A DNA stretch of 64,000 nucleotides, from assembly GCA_019359235.1 (NCBI GenBank), contig JAHHHT010000017.1:124001-188000 (forward strand). Reading direction: 5' to 3'. This DNA comes from Oscillatoria princeps RMCB-10 (GTDB lineage Bacteria > Cyanobacteriota > Cyanobacteriia > Cyanobacteriales > Oscillatoriaceae). Positions 49,701 to 58,438 of this stretch are shown here, in pieces. Each line of letters begins with the position of its first letter. Positions within the stretch are counted from its first letter, which is position 1. The notes under the pieces are model-generated. The model did no database searches. It worked only from the letters and a program-made list of their open reading frames with translations, and had not been told where the DNA came from. Made by a program: the position numbers and the translations under genes.

Positions 49701-51550
49701 TGCAGCAGGCGGTAAACAAGGTGAGAGAGCGCAACCGCTTGCAGGGGCACAGCAATACCGTTGGTGGCGTGAGTTTCAGTCCCGACGGCCAGATGCTGGC
49801 CTCTGGCAGTGCCGACGGCACGGTAAAACTCTGGAACCGCAGTGGGAGCTCGATAAAAACCCTCAGGGGCCATACGGCTGAGGTTTACAGCGCCACTTTC
49901 TCACCCGATGGCCAGACCCTGGCCTCCGCCAGTGCGGACGGCACCGTCAAACTCTGGAGTCGTGCCGGTGCCTTGCTGCGCACCCTCAAAGGGCATGCCG
50001 GTGAGGTTTTTAACCTCAGTTTCAGCCCCGATGGTGAAGCGATCGCCACCGCCGGCAGGGACAAAACCGTCAAACTCTGGCGGCGGCGGGATGGCAAGTT
50101 GCTGCGGGCGCTCAAGGGGCACACCGATGAGGTCTGGGGCGTGAGTTTCAGCCCCGACGGCCAAACCCTGGCTTCCGCCAGCGCGGACAGGACGGTCAAA
50201 CTCTGGGGGCTTGACGGTCGCCTGCGGCGCACTCTCAAGGGGCACACCGGCAAGGTTTTTGACGTGAGTTTCAGCCCCCAAGGCGAGATTGCCTCTGCCG
50301 GTGGGGACTACACCATCAAACTTTGGAAGCGGGACGGCACGTTGTTGAAAACCCTCTCCGGGCATGAAAATACGGTCTGGTGCGTGCGTTTCAGCCCGGA
50401 CGGCCAAACCCTCGCCTCCGCGAGCGCTGACAAGACGGTCAAACTCTGGAGCAAAGACGGACGTTTGCTGAACACTTTTAAGGGTCACATTTTCAGTGTC
50501 AGGAGTTTGAGTTTCAGCCCGGATGGCAAGACTCTGGCGTCTGCCGGTGGGGACAATAGCGTCAAACTCTGGGGTCTTGGCGGCACCGGCTCTCTGAGGG
50601 TCCTGCAGCATCAGGGTTTGGTGAGGCGGGCCAGTTACAGCCGGTCTGGCACTTTAGCCACCGCCAGTTTCGACAGCAAGATTAGGCTGTGGAATCGGGA
50701 CGGCAGGCTGCTGCGGGCCCTAACCGGCCACACGGACTGGGTGACGGACGTCAGTTTCAGTCCCGACGGTCAAACCCTCGCCTCTGCCAGTCAGGATAAA
50801 ACGGTCAAACTCTGGAACGGCTCTGGCCAGTTGAGAAGCACCCTGGTGGCTGACAGTCAGGGCGTATACAGCCTAGCTTTCAGCCCCCACGGCGAGATTG
50901 CCACCGCCGGCAGTGACAAAACGGTAAAACTCTGGCTTCCTGACGGTGCGGTGCTGGCAACTCTGACTGGGCGCAGCTCGCCGGCGCAAAGCTTGGCGTT
51001 CAGCCCCGACGGACAGCTGATTGCTTCCGCCGGCAGTACAGAGGTGAAACTCTGGCGCTTTGACGGCACAGAGTATAAAACCCTGCAAAATCACATCGCT
51101 GGCGTCTACGCCATCGGTTTCAGCCCCGATGGCCAGACTTTTGTTACCGCCAGTGCCGACAGAACAGTGAAACTCTGGAATCGGGACGGACGGTTGCTGC
51201 GAGCGATCCTGGGACACAGGGACAGTGTTTACAGCGCCAGTTTCAGCCCCGATGGCCAGATAATTGCTTCCGGCAGTAAGGATAAAACTGTGAAACTCTG
51301 GAACCTGGACGGCAACCTGCTGGGCACCCTGGCGGCGCACAGCGATTCGGTTTGGGACGTGAGGTTCAGTCCCGACGGCAAAACCCTCGCCTCTGCCGGT
51401 GAGGACAAAAAGGTGATCCTGTGGAATTTGGATTTGGACGATTTGATGGCCCGGGGTTGCGACTGGATGCGCGACTATCTCCGCAACCCTACCGCCAATC
51501 TCAGCGATGAACAGCGCCACCTCTGCGACGGCATTGGCCCTCGCAAGTAG
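46739..51550 (+). CDS. nSTAND ATPase with 14 WD40 repeats
   Basis: The 1603-residue product begins at GTG 46739; ATG 46775 in frame is an alternative. Residues 1-500 form a helical, TPR-like N-terminal region. Residues about 520-880 are a STAND-type ATPase: P-loop LGPSGVGKSS (Lys552) and Walker B LLTVLIFDQFEEFF (Asp631). A single membrane-like segment (GLGAVAVLLALAASL, about 921-935) precedes the C-terminal part. From about 1000 to 1570 there are 14 WD40 units of about 40 residues (VSFSPDGQTLASASADKTVK), enough for two seven-bladed propellers. This architecture is common in filamentous cyanobacteria and resembles pathogen-sensing STANDs. No separate effector domain is recognised. It is on the same strand as the HTH-NB-ARC gene but 681 bp away. 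Confidence 0.92.
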   Translation: MQNRNVNQTADAMSDSHRLEDVATYNQESLRTLVRALDLSQGQFSLILVRCNYTCLRDRMLQQLQKLSPARIHRLALPQSVKTLFAPIAAEIGDNPPPALTVLGLESLENIEPVLTATNLIREEFRKHFPFPLLLWATDEVLRKLIRVAPDFESWATTVEFELPTEELIDFLHQKTEAVFARVLEPDTAQLPHPDFCQIAADDRLHSELESAWKDLQSRAYQLQPDIAATLEFIRGLQDAENGQNEAALEHYRQSLAFWQNSAFLIVNSEFIDNLEYRIQNLLERQGVILFYTGTCCGCQAQRQPVDSRRCWQQALDAFEQSVTAFEAAERQDLVAQAVGQLGEVLRHLEAWEDLQKLAKKYLPAHQAAGSLALVAQDLGFLAEVALQRSQPAEARELAQQAIRTLAGAAEPQPQQRGLYLLLLARASRQLSDSDAASSLEIARQETDPHSDPRLYIEILQQLRQIYFERGQYLEAFRIKQERRAIEHEYGFRAFMGAGALQPHRKVGQQKVSAAKEIEASGRQRDVSRLLERISRADRKLTVILGPSGVGKSSILTAGLVPALQHTATGTHNVLPVLVQSYTDCMQTFGRELAKALSPRSEQPADPSLSGALQQLAQNGERNLLTVLIFDQFEEFFFVCAEAEARHKFWQFLRDALNIPFVKLIFSLRSDYRHYLYYILEWDERTPSPDGSSILHSILSEDARYYLGNFPPPEARAVIEQLTQMAQFTVEPALIEALVRDLAGSTEEVRPIELQLVGSQLQADGITTLEKYQQLGENPKAKLVKHSIESAIKDCGAENKDAAWKVLALLTNEKGTRPLRTRDELAELLQSDSDKLDLILEILTGSGLVVRLPAVPENRYQLVHDYLVEPIRQTCDFGLEVRLQVAEAAKRRSSASNPTLRQELRQAPLYLQRAVVGLGAVAVLLALAASLNQNSAHIRAITASSKALYNSHLEFEALIESLRAGKMLKTWLGSLVPADIRMEAVTALQQAVNKVRERNRLQGHSNTVGGVSFSPDGQMLASGSADGTVKLWNRSGSSIKTLRGHTAEVYSATFSPDGQTLASASADGTVKLWSRAGALLRTLKGHAGEVFNLSFSPDGEAIATAGRDKTVKLWRRRDGKLLRALKGHTDEVWGVSFSPDGQTLASASADRTVKLWGLDGRLRRTLKGHTGKVFDVSFSPQGEIASAGGDYTIKLWKRDGTLLKTLSGHENTVWCVRFSPDGQTLASASADKTVKLWSKDGRLLNTFKGHIFSVRSLSFSPDGKTLASAGGDNSVKLWGLGGTGSLRVLQHQGLVRRASYSRSGTLATASFDSKIRLWNRDGRLLRALTGHTDWVTDVSFSPDGQTLASASQDKTVKLWNGSGQLRSTLVADSQGVYSLAFSPHGEIATAGSDKTVKLWLPDGAVLATLTGRSSPAQSLAFSPDGQLIASAGSTEVKLWRFDGTEYKTLQNHIAGVYAIGFSPDGQTFVTASADRTVKLWNRDGRLLRAILGHRDSVYSASFSPDGQIIASGSKDKTVKLWNLDGNLLGTLAAHSDSVWDVRFSPDGKTLASAGEDKKVILWNLDLDDLMARGCDWMRDYLRNPTANLSDEQRHLCDGIGPRK

Positions 51551-51570
51551 GCAGGAGCGGCAGAGCGGCA

Positions 51571-51625
51571 AGAAACCCGGTTTCTTTGAGAAACCGGGTT
51601 TTTACCATAAACCGGGTTTTTTTGT
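51571..51625 (+). terminator. AAACCCGGTTT hairpin after WD40 gene
   Basis: AAACCCGGTTTCT-TTG-AGAAACCGGGTTT is a 13-bp stem followed by TTT, 22 bp beyond the stop codon. A further AAACCGGGTTTTTTT follows. It belongs to the dispersed palindrome family and probably terminates the WD40 transcript. Confidence 0.7.
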
Positions 51626-52098
51626 GACTCCTGACCCCTAGCCCATACCCCCTATCCCCTATCCCCTGATCAATCTGAGCCGAAATGTTACAAAATATTA
51701 AGCATGTGTCGAGAATGTTAATGTGATGCTGCAAAATATCCATATTTGCGGAACGTGACTGGAGGCGGAGGGGACGGCCCTCAGATGTTCGGGAAGGGCC
51801 AACAAGCCTGACCGAAAGGTGGCCAAAAGCGACCGCAGCGGTAAAAGCCTCGCCTGAAAACCTGGCTTTCTCTGACTGATTCGCGAAAGCGCTCCGAGAA
51901 AAAGTTAGGTTTTCTAATGGCAGCCGTTCCCTTAAAATACTGTAGGGGTGTCTGAGCTCAATCAAAAACTGCCGGTGCGAGTCCCCGTTAAACCGGGCCC
52001 GCTCACAGCTCTGGCAGATAGGCCAAGCCACCCACTGGCTCCAGCCAGACTCAGATTAGACACATCTGGTAACAATCTCATTCGGAGGAAAACGTTAA
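51626..52098 (+). promoter_or_regulatory. Promoter and leader region of apcABC
   Basis: About 470 bp without a gene. The last 200 bp before apcA are GC-rich and likely form a long leader (GCTCACAGCTCTGGC, GTTAAACCGGGCCCGC); TTAAAATACTGT at about 51932-51943 is a plausible -10 area. CGGAGGAAAACG at 52083-52094 is a strong ribosome site for apcA. Confidence 0.45.
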
Positions 52099-52584
52099 AT
52101 GAGTATCGTCACGAAGTCCATCGTGAATGCTGATGCCGAAGCTCGCTATCTCAGCCCTGGCGAACTGGATCGGATCAAAGGTTTCGTCACCACCGGCGAA
52201 CGCCGCGTCCGGATCGCCCAAGTGCTGACCGAATCCCGCGAGCGCATCGTCAAGCAAGCCGGCGACCAGCTGTTCCAAAAGCGTCCCGACGTGGTTTCCC
52301 CCGGCGGTAACGCCTACGGTCAAGAAATGACCGCCACCTGCCTGCGCGACTTGGACTACTACCTGCGCCTGATCACCTACGGAATCGTTGCCGGTGACGT
52401 CACCCCGATCGAAGAAATCGGCATCGTCGGCGTCCGCGAAATGTACAACTCCCTGGGCACACCGATCCCAGCCGTCGCCGAAGGCATCCGCGCCATGAAG
52501 AACGCCGCCTCCTCCCTGCTGTCTGGGGAAGATGCCGCTGAAGCAGGTGCCTATTTCGACTACGTGATTGGTGCCATGCAGTAG
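52099..52584 (+). CDS. apcA: Allophycocyanin alpha subunit
   Basis: The 161-residue product is a textbook allophycocyanin alpha chain. Cys81 in [13 protein letters not shown] binds phycocyanobilin. It pairs with ApcB into the trimers of the phycobilisome core, absorbing near 650 nm and passing energy to the terminal emitters. It begins the apcABC group, 76 bp ahead of apcB. Confidence 0.98.
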   Translation: MSIVTKSIVNADAEARYLSPGELDRIKGFVTTGERRVRIAQVLTESRERIVKQAGDQLFQKRPDVVSPGGNAYGQEMTATCLRDLDYYLRLITYGIVAGDVTPIEEIGIVGVREMYNSLGTPIPAVAEGIRAMKNAASSLLSGEDAAEAGAYFDYVIGAMQ

Positions 52585-52660
52585 GACTCACTCCTGCTCT
52601 CGGATTTGAACCAATCAACCAACGACGACTTTCCGCACGACAGTTTAAGGACCCACAAAC

Positions 52661-53146
52661 ATGCAAGACGCAATTACCGCTGTTATTAATTCCTCTGACG
52701 TCCAAGGCAAGTACCTGGACAGCTCCGCTCTCGACAAGCTGAAGGCTTATTTCGCCACCGGCGAACTGCGCGTCCGCGCCGCCACCACGATCAGCGCCAA
52801 CGCCGCCACCATCGTCAAGGAAGCAGTGGCCAAGTCCCTGCTGTACTCTGACATCACCCGTCCGGGCGGCAACATGTACACCACCCGTCGCTACGCAGCC
52901 TGCATCCGCGACCTCGACTACTACCTGCGCTACGCCACCTACGCCATGCTGGCCGGCGACCCCTCCATCCTCGACGAGCGCGTGCTCAACGGGCTGAAAG
53001 AAACCTACAACTCTCTGGGCGTGCCCATCGGCGCTACTGTGCAAGCCATCCAAGCCATGAAGGAAGTCACCGCCGGTCTGGTGGGCCCCGATGCTGGCAA
53101 GGAAATGGGTGTCTACTTCGACTACATTTCCTCTGGTTTGAGCTAA
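52661..53146 (+). CDS. apcB: Allophycocyanin beta subunit
   Basis: The 161-residue product is the partner of ApcA. Cys81 in [12 protein letters not shown] is the bilin site, and Asn71 in GGNMYTT sits at the conserved position that is methylated in beta phycobiliproteins. It has normal length and no damage. Confidence 0.98.
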   Translation: MQDAITAVINSSDVQGKYLDSSALDKLKAYFATGELRVRAATTISANAATIVKEAVAKSLLYSDITRPGGNMYTTRRYAACIRDLDYYLRYATYAMLAGDPSILDERVLNGLKETYNSLGVPIGATVQAIQAMKEVTAGLVGPDAGKEMGVYFDYISSGLS

Positions 53147-53230
53147 GAGGGATTTGAGATTTGAGATTTGAGGTTTGAGATTTCTCGCAAATCCAAACTC
53201 GAAAATCCAAACTCCAAAACCCAAGATCCT
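53147..53230 (+). promoter_or_regulatory. Possible attenuator between apcB and apcC
   Basis: Repeats of GATTTGAG (53151-53180) are followed by CAAATCCAAACTC and AAAATCCAAACTCC (53188-53216), which can pair with them as a long imperfect stem. A partial terminator here is common in apc operons and would lower apcC relative to apcAB. The structure is read by eye. Confidence 0.4.
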
Positions 53231-53389
53231 GAGGTCAGGGAAGTCTAGAGTGAGTGCTAGCTCGTCAAAGGCTTGTCCGAAACAGTCGTGAGGTTTTAAC
53301 GATCTAACATTGACTCTTGACTCCCTGCCTTCGCTATAGATATCTGAATTCAGATGCAAAATTTTTCGCACCTTAAGGAGAGATAAGCC

Positions 53390-53593
53390 ATGCGAATGTT
53401 TAAAGTTACTGCTTGCGTCCCCAGCCAAACTCGCATCCGCACTCAGCGGGAACTGCAAAACACCTACTTTACAAAGCTCGTGCCCTACGACAACTGGTTC
53501 CGCGAGCAGCAGCGCATTATGAAAATGGGTGGCAAAATCATCAAAGTCCAGCTGGCAACCGGCAAACCCGGTGCCAACACCGGCTTGCAGTAA
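53390..53593 (+). CDS. apcC: Phycobilisome small core linker
   Basis: The 67-residue product is the 7.8-kDa core linker that caps allophycocyanin trimers (FKVTACVPSQTRIRTQREL, CpcD-type linker fold). AAGGAGAGA lies just upstream. The next in-frame ATG is two codons later and would also give a normal linker. Confidence 0.97.
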   Translation: MRMFKVTACVPSQTRIRTQRELQNTYFTKLVPYDNWFREQQRIMKMGGKIIKVQLATGKPGANTGLQ

Positions 53594-53617
53594 ATTCCCA
53601 CTCCAAAGAAATACCGC

Positions 53618-53646
53618 AAAAAAGAGGTCGCCCAGACCTCTTTTTT
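53618..53646 (+). terminator. Rho-independent terminator of apcABC
   Basis: AAAAAAGAGGTC-GCCCA-GACCTCTTTTTT is a perfect 12-bp stem with a T run, 24 bp beyond the apcC stop. Confidence 0.95.
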
Positions 53647-53659
53647 ATTTGAATATTTA

Positions 53660-53757
53660 GAAAGCGTAGAAACCGGGTTTCTTTCAGAAACCCGGTTTCT
53701 GGCCCCCTGAAAGCGTAGAAACCGGGTTTCTTTCAGAAACCCGGTTTCTGGCCCCCT
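53660..53757. repeat. Two identical 49-bp units with AAACCGGGTTT palindromes
   Basis: Each unit reads GAAAGCGTAGAAACCGGGTT, then TCTTTCAGAAACCCGGTTTC and TGGCCCCCT. Within a unit, AGAAACCGGGTTTCT and AGAAACCCGGTTTCT pair across TTC. Direct tandem copies (53660-53708, 53709-53757). Confidence 0.95.
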
Positions 53758-53905
53758 GAGCGCCCTCAAAAGCATATTGACATTATTCTAAAAATGTGGT
53801 AAGTAACTTCCGCACTTGAAAAAGAAACCGCATTTCTTGGGGAAAGCCGGTTTCCAAACTGAAGAGAGATCAGATAAAATCACGAATCGATAGAATGCAG
53901 CGCTC

Positions 53906-55114
53906 GTGAATATAAGCCGCCTGATACTGATTGTTGACCCCTCCGTGCGAGAGTGGTCTTGGGAAGCTCGCTGGCTGCGGTGGTTAACCTTCCTGTGGCT
54001 GTTCGCCGGGCTGGTCGTCATGTTTTCTGCCTCCTACCCCAGCGGCTATGCCGAGCATGGAGATGGGCTGTACTACTTCAAGCGCCAGGTGATGTGGGCT
54101 TTAGTCGGCTTGGTGGGCTTCAACATTCTGGTTCACTCCCCCCTGCGCTACATCTTGGGGCTTGCTGACTGGATTCTCCTGCTGCTGCTGGGGCTGATTT
54201 GGCTGACGATCGTTCCGGGAATGGGAACCACCGTCAATGGGGCAACCCGCTGGCTGGCCCTCGGGCCGGTGCCCATTCAGCCCTCGGAATTAATCAAACC
54301 CTTCCTGGTGCTGCAAAGCGCCCGCATCTTCGGTCAGTGGAACTACCTGCCCTGGCGAGTGCGCGTCCGGTGGGTGGGGATTTTCGCGACAGTCCTGTTG
54401 GGCATTTTGATGCAGCCCAACCTGAGCACGACGGCGCTGTGCGGCATGACCCTGTGGTTGGTGGCGCTCGCCGGTGGCGTACCCTACGCTTACCTGGGGG
54501 GAACCGCCCTGGGGGGGCTGCTGCTGGCAACCTTGAGTGTCAGTTTCCGCGAGTACCAGCGCCGGCGGATCATGTCCTTTCTCAACCCCTGGGCGGATGC
54601 CAGCGGGGATGGCTACCAGCTGACTCAAAGCCTGATGGCGGTGGGTTCTGGCGGCACTTGGGGCGCAGGTTTCGGGCTGTCTCAGCAAAAGTTGTCTTAC
54701 CTGCCGATTCAGTACAGCGATTTTATCTTTTCCGTCTTTGCCGAAGAGTTTGGCTTAGCCGGCTGTGTGATGCTGCTGCTGCTGATCGCCACTTACGGCA
54801 CAATCGCCCTGAGAGTTGCCCTGAAAGCTGACAGGACTGTACACCAGCTCGTCGCCATCGGCGCGATGGTGTTCATGGTTGGACAGTCCCTGCTCAATAT
54901 TGGTGTGGCCACCGGCGCTCTGCCCACCACCGGCTTGCCCCTCCCCCTGTTCAGCTATGGCGGAAGTTCCATGATTGCCAGCTTGCTGATTGCCGGTTTG
55001 CTGATTCGCGTGGCGCGCGAGAGTGGCGGCGCTGACGTGCTGTCCTTGGAGGAGCGCCGGGAAAAGCGCCGCCAGCGCCGGTGGGGTTCGCGCTCTCCTT
55101 CCAGGTCGGGCTAA
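53906..55114 (+). CDS. ftsW: FtsW/RodA/SpoVE-family glycosyltransferase
   Basis: The 402-residue product from GTG 53906 has about ten membrane segments. SEDS-family landmarks are present: VNGATRWLALGPVPIQPSEL, FSVFAEEFGLAG (FxxxxEExG) and PTTGLPLPLFSYGGSSM. SEDS proteins polymerise peptidoglycan from lipid II. The family includes FtsW (division) and RodA (elongation); the symbol FtsW is the usual cyanobacterial call, but sequence reading alone does not fully separate them. The C-terminus is Arg-rich and cytoplasmic. Confidence 0.9.
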   Translation: MNISRLILIVDPSVREWSWEARWLRWLTFLWLFAGLVVMFSASYPSGYAEHGDGLYYFKRQVMWALVGLVGFNILVHSPLRYILGLADWILLLLLGLIWLTIVPGMGTTVNGATRWLALGPVPIQPSELIKPFLVLQSARIFGQWNYLPWRVRVRWVGIFATVLLGILMQPNLSTTALCGMTLWLVALAGGVPYAYLGGTALGGLLLATLSVSFREYQRRRIMSFLNPWADASGDGYQLTQSLMAVGSGGTWGAGFGLSQQKLSYLPIQYSDFIFSVFAEEFGLAGCVMLLLLIATYGTIALRVALKADRTVHQLVAIGAMVFMVGQSLLNIGVATGALPTTGLPLPLFSYGGSSMIASLLIAGLLIRVARESGGADVLSLEERREKRRQRRWGSRSPSRSG

Positions 55115-55172
55115 AGGCGCTCGGGCAATTTCCTGCAATTCAACTGAATTCAACAGATTTAAATCCCCAGTT

Positions 55173-55292
55173 TTAACAAGAATATGTCCCCTTGATTAAT
55201 TCCCATTCCCCTCCCACAATTTGCCAGTGCTGCTTGAGAATACTGCGATGCTCAGCTTGTTCTACCCGATCGAGAAGTTCGGCGCAGTTCAT
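55173..55292 (-). pseudogene. Possible small ORF or gene tail
   Basis: Thirty-nine codons read MNCAELLDRVEQAEHRSIL and IVGGEWELIKGTYSC. The composition is protein-like and the start lies at the edge of a GTAGGGTGCGTT repeat. It may be a very small gene or the tail of one whose front was replaced by the repeat. Confidence 0.3.
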
Positions 55293-55786
55293 CAGTAGGG
55301 TGCGTTGCTCTTGGAAAAGCACCCTACTTTTCCTTTTGCTAGGTTCCAGGCGAGCGCGCGCATCGCGGCTGTACAAATAAAGCCCGCCTGCGCGGGCTAA
55401 TTGTAGAGACGTGAAATGTTCTTGTCTCCACACGAGATCGGATTCAAAAATGATCCCCTCCCCAAATAAAGTGCTTTCCCCTTGGGGAACGCACCCTACT
55501 TTTCTTCTTGGCGTCCTTAGCGTCTACCCTGCGGGAAGCCGCTGGCGCGTCTATGGCGGTTCATTATTCAAGTAAATCCCGCTATATAGCGTTTCTCAGT
55601 TGGATGAACTATGGCCTTTGAAACCCGGTTTCTTTAAGAAACCGGGTTTCTCAGTACCTCACTAATATGAAAAACGCTATATTTGCAAAAGTGGTGATCT
55701 CCGCCGGCTCTCACCGGCATCCCGACCGGCTCTCAACCCTCAGGTAAGTTACAATTCTACAAGATTGGGCATTCCACGAGCCAAGC
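55293..55786. repeat. Repeat-rich spacer before ccdA
   Basis: It contains GTAGGGTGCGTTGCTC...GCACCCTAC (55295-55326), GCCCGCCTGCGCGGGC (55382), an inverted relative of the GAACCGCC...CCAAGG element (55500-55568) and the AGAAACCGGGTTTCT pair (55620-55652). About 130 bp remain for a ccdA promoter. Confidence 0.75.
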
Positions 55787-56524
55787 ATGATTGAAACTCT
55801 ACAAACTGAACTGTACCACCTGCAGCAACTTGCCAACACCCTCGTATCCACCCAACTGAAGCACCTCACCGGTCTGAGTGTGGGTGTTATCTTTAGCGCC
55901 GGCTTGCTCACCAGCCTCACCCCCTGCACCCTCTCCATGCTGCCCATCACCATAGGCTATATCGGCGGCTACGAAGCCAAAAGCCGCCTGCAAGCCGCCG
56001 CCCAGTCCACTTGGTTCTCCCTGGGACTGGCCACCACCCTCGCCGGCTTGGGCATCCTCGCCGCCGTCGCCGGCTCTGTCTATGGCCAAATTGGCATTGG
56101 CTTGCCGGTGATTGTCAGTATCATCGCCATCATCATGGGGCTGAACCTGCTGGAAGCCCTCCCCCTGCAGCTACCTTCCCTCACCGGCACCGAGTTCATC
56201 TCCAAAGAATGGCCCGATGGCGTGCGCTCCTATCTCCTCGGACTCACCTTTGGCTTGGTGGCGTCTCCTTGCAGCACTCCCGTGCTCGCGACCTTGCTCG
56301 CTTGGGTTTCCTCCACAAAAGACCCTATCCTGGGCAGCATTTTGCTGCTCTCCTACACCGCCGGCTATGTCGCCCCCCTGATTCTCGCCGGCACCTTCAC
56401 CGCTACGATTAAAAAACTGCTAGAACTGCGCCGGTGGTCTGCTTGGATAACGCCGGTCAGCGGTGCCCTGTTAGTGGGATTCGGCGTGTTTTCCCTGCTG
56501 TTTCGCCTGGTGCCGGCAGTTTAG
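55787..56524 (+). CDS. ccdA: Thiol-disulfide transporter CcdA
   Basis: The 245-residue product has six membrane segments. The two redox cysteines of the family are Cys47 (TSLTPCTLSM) and Cys162 (VASPCSTPVL), each in the usual TPC or SPC setting. CcdA passes electrons across the membrane to keep apocytochrome c haem-binding cysteines reduced on the lumenal side. It lies just upstream of ccs1, its System II partner. Confidence 0.93.
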   Translation: MIETLQTELYHLQQLANTLVSTQLKHLTGLSVGVIFSAGLLTSLTPCTLSMLPITIGYIGGYEAKSRLQAAAQSTWFSLGLATTLAGLGILAAVAGSVYGQIGIGLPVIVSIIAIIMGLNLLEALPLQLPSLTGTEFISKEWPDGVRSYLLGLTFGLVASPCSTPVLATLLAWVSSTKDPILGSILLLSYTAGYVAPLILAGTFTATIKKLLELRRWSAWITPVSGALLVGFGVFSLLFRLVPAV

Positions 56525-56535
56525 GTGTTATTCCC

Positions 56536-56612
56536 GACGTAGGACAGGCGTCCCGCCTGTCCCCTATCCTCAAAATCCAATTCCGACGTAGGACAGGCGT
56601 CCCGCCTGTCCA
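56536..56612. repeat. Tandem pair of GACAGGCGTCCCGCCTGTC palindromes
   Basis: GACGTAGGACAGGCGTCCCG plus CCTGTCC occurs twice, 46 bp apart, between ccdA and ccs1. Confidence 0.9.
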
Positions 56613-56697
56613 GAGGTAAAATTTCTAGTGAAGCTTATTCATTTCTGCCCACTCAATTGTTCTTTTCTATTAGCTATTAGCTCCTGAAACTTGACAA

Positions 56698-58083
56698 ATG
56701 ACCGCGCAAGATTCGTTTTTCTCCAATGTCTCTAATTTGTGGTTGGTTCCCCTGCGCTTTGTCCGCAGAGAATTGGTGCCGGTGGTGGCGGATTTGCGGC
56801 TGGCAATTCTGCTGCTGCTGGGGATTGCCATCTTCAGCATTTCCGGCACGGTTATCGAACAGGGTCAATCTGTAGAATACTACCGGTCTAACTATCCAGA
56901 ACACCCCGCCCTGTTTGGCTTCCTGACTTGGAAGGTCATTCTGCTTGTGGGATTAGACCATGTATACCGCACTTGGTGGTTTTTGTCAATCCTGATTTTG
57001 TTCGGGACTAGCTTGACCGCCTGCACGTTCACCCGCCAGTTTCCCGCCCTGAAAGCGGCTCGCCGGTGGAAATTTTACAGCCAGCCGCGCCAGTTCGAGA
57101 AGTTAGCTCTCAGCGCTCAGCTGAACAGCGCTGAGATGAATTCCTTAGAGCAATTGCTGCAAAACCGGCGCTATCGGGTGTTTCGCGAAGGCGACTCACT
57201 CTACGCTCGCAAGGGATTGATAGGGCGAATTGGCCCGATTGTCGTGCACGCGAGCATGCTGATTATTCTCGCCGGCGCGATTTTGGGAGCCATGACCGGC
57301 TTTCTGGCACAAGAAATGGTTGCCAGTGGAAACAGCTTTCAAGTTAAGAATATCATCGATGCCGGCCCGGGGGCTGCAGCTCAGATTCCCAAAGATTGGT
57401 CTGTGCGGGTGAATCGCTTCTGGATTGATTACAAGCCAGACGGAAATATCGACCAATTTTACTCCGATTTGTCTGTTTTGGACAAGCAAGGAGAGGAAGT
57501 TGACCGCAAGACGATCTACGTCAACTCGCCGCTGCGCTACCGGGGCGTTACTTTCTACCAGACAGACTGGGGAATCGCCGGCATTCGGGTGCGGATTAAT
57601 AACAGCCCGATATTGCAACTCCCGATGGCTCAACTGGATACCGGCGGCAAAGGGCGGCTGTGGGGAACTTGGATTCCCACTAAGCCGGATTTGAGTGCCG
57701 GTGTTTCTATTCTCGCCAAGGACTTGCAGGGTATGCTGCTGATTTATGATGCTTCTGGAAAGCTGGTTAATACCGTTCGCGCCGGCATGTCAGCAGAAGT
57801 CAACGGCGTGACCCTGAAAATCCTCGAACTTATTGGCAGCACCGGCTTGCAAATCAAAGCCGATCCGGGAATCCCGATGGTTTACACCGGCTTTGCCTTG
57901 CTGATGGCGAGCGTAGTGATGAGCTATTTCTCCCACTCCCAAATTTGGGCGGTGGAAAAAGACGGGCAACTTTATGTGGGTGGAAGAACTAATCGGGCGC
58001 AAGTCGCCTTCGAGCGCGAACTGATTGAAATTTTAGACCGGCTGGCACAGCCGAGTGCCGGTGTGAGCAGCAGCGCTTCATAA
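56698..58083 (+). CDS. ccs1: Cytochrome c biogenesis protein Ccs1 (ResB/CcsB type)
   Basis: The 461-residue product is the ResB-like half of the System II haem-lyase. Three N-terminal membrane segments ([20 protein letters not shown]; about 83-105; about 165-188), a large lumenal domain with [14 protein letters not shown], and a last C-terminal segment ([14 protein letters not shown]) match the family. With CcsA, not in the window, it moves haem and attaches it to c-type apocytochromes such as cytochrome f. It follows ccdA by 173 bp. Confidence 0.95.
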   Translation: MTAQDSFFSNVSNLWLVPLRFVRRELVPVVADLRLAILLLLGIAIFSISGTVIEQGQSVEYYRSNYPEHPALFGFLTWKVILLVGLDHVYRTWWFLSILILFGTSLTACTFTRQFPALKAARRWKFYSQPRQFEKLALSAQLNSAEMNSLEQLLQNRRYRVFREGDSLYARKGLIGRIGPIVVHASMLIILAGAILGAMTGFLAQEMVASGNSFQVKNIIDAGPGAAAQIPKDWSVRVNRFWIDYKPDGNIDQFYSDLSVLDKQGEEVDRKTIYVNSPLRYRGVTFYQTDWGIAGIRVRINNSPILQLPMAQLDTGGKGRLWGTWIPTKPDLSAGVSILAKDLQGMLLIYDASGKLVNTVRAGMSAEVNGVTLKILELIGSTGLQIKADPGIPMVYTGFALLMASVVMSYFSHSQIWAVEKDGQLYVGGRTNRAQVAFERELIEILDRLAQPSAGVSSSAS

Positions 58084-58438
58084 ATTGTGGGGTGCGTTCC
58101 CCAAGGGAACGCACCCTACTCCCTCCCAAAACAAGCAGAATATCGCTTAATTGGTTGCAGAGAAGGAGGCGGAGCCTCGTTTAAGGCGTTTCCAGGCTCT
58201 GACTTGAAAATAGTCTTGTAGGGGCGATGCCCCCGTGCTCGCCCCGCCCTAGGGACAATTTTCATCGGTGGCGGTGTGCGCAGTTCATCGTGACTGCCTG
58301 GGAACTACGGACAGGCGAGACGCCTGTCCTACGTCCTACTTTAAGTTGCACAGAAGGAGGCGGAGCCTCCTTTGGGGCGTTCCCAGGCAGTAGGGGCGGT
58401 GCCCCCGTGCCCGCCCCGGAACGAGGAATGTGGCGATT
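58084..58438. repeat. 355-bp spacer made of palindromes
   Basis: In order: GTGCGTTCCCCAAGGGAACGCACCCTAC (58092), AGGAGGCGGAGCCTC (58162), GTAGGGGCGATGCCCCCGTG (58217), GGACAGGCGAGACGCCTGTCC (58309), AGGAGGCGGAGCCTCC (58354) and the GTTCCCAGGCAGTAGGGGCGG unit shared with 35799. No gene. Confidence 0.85.
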
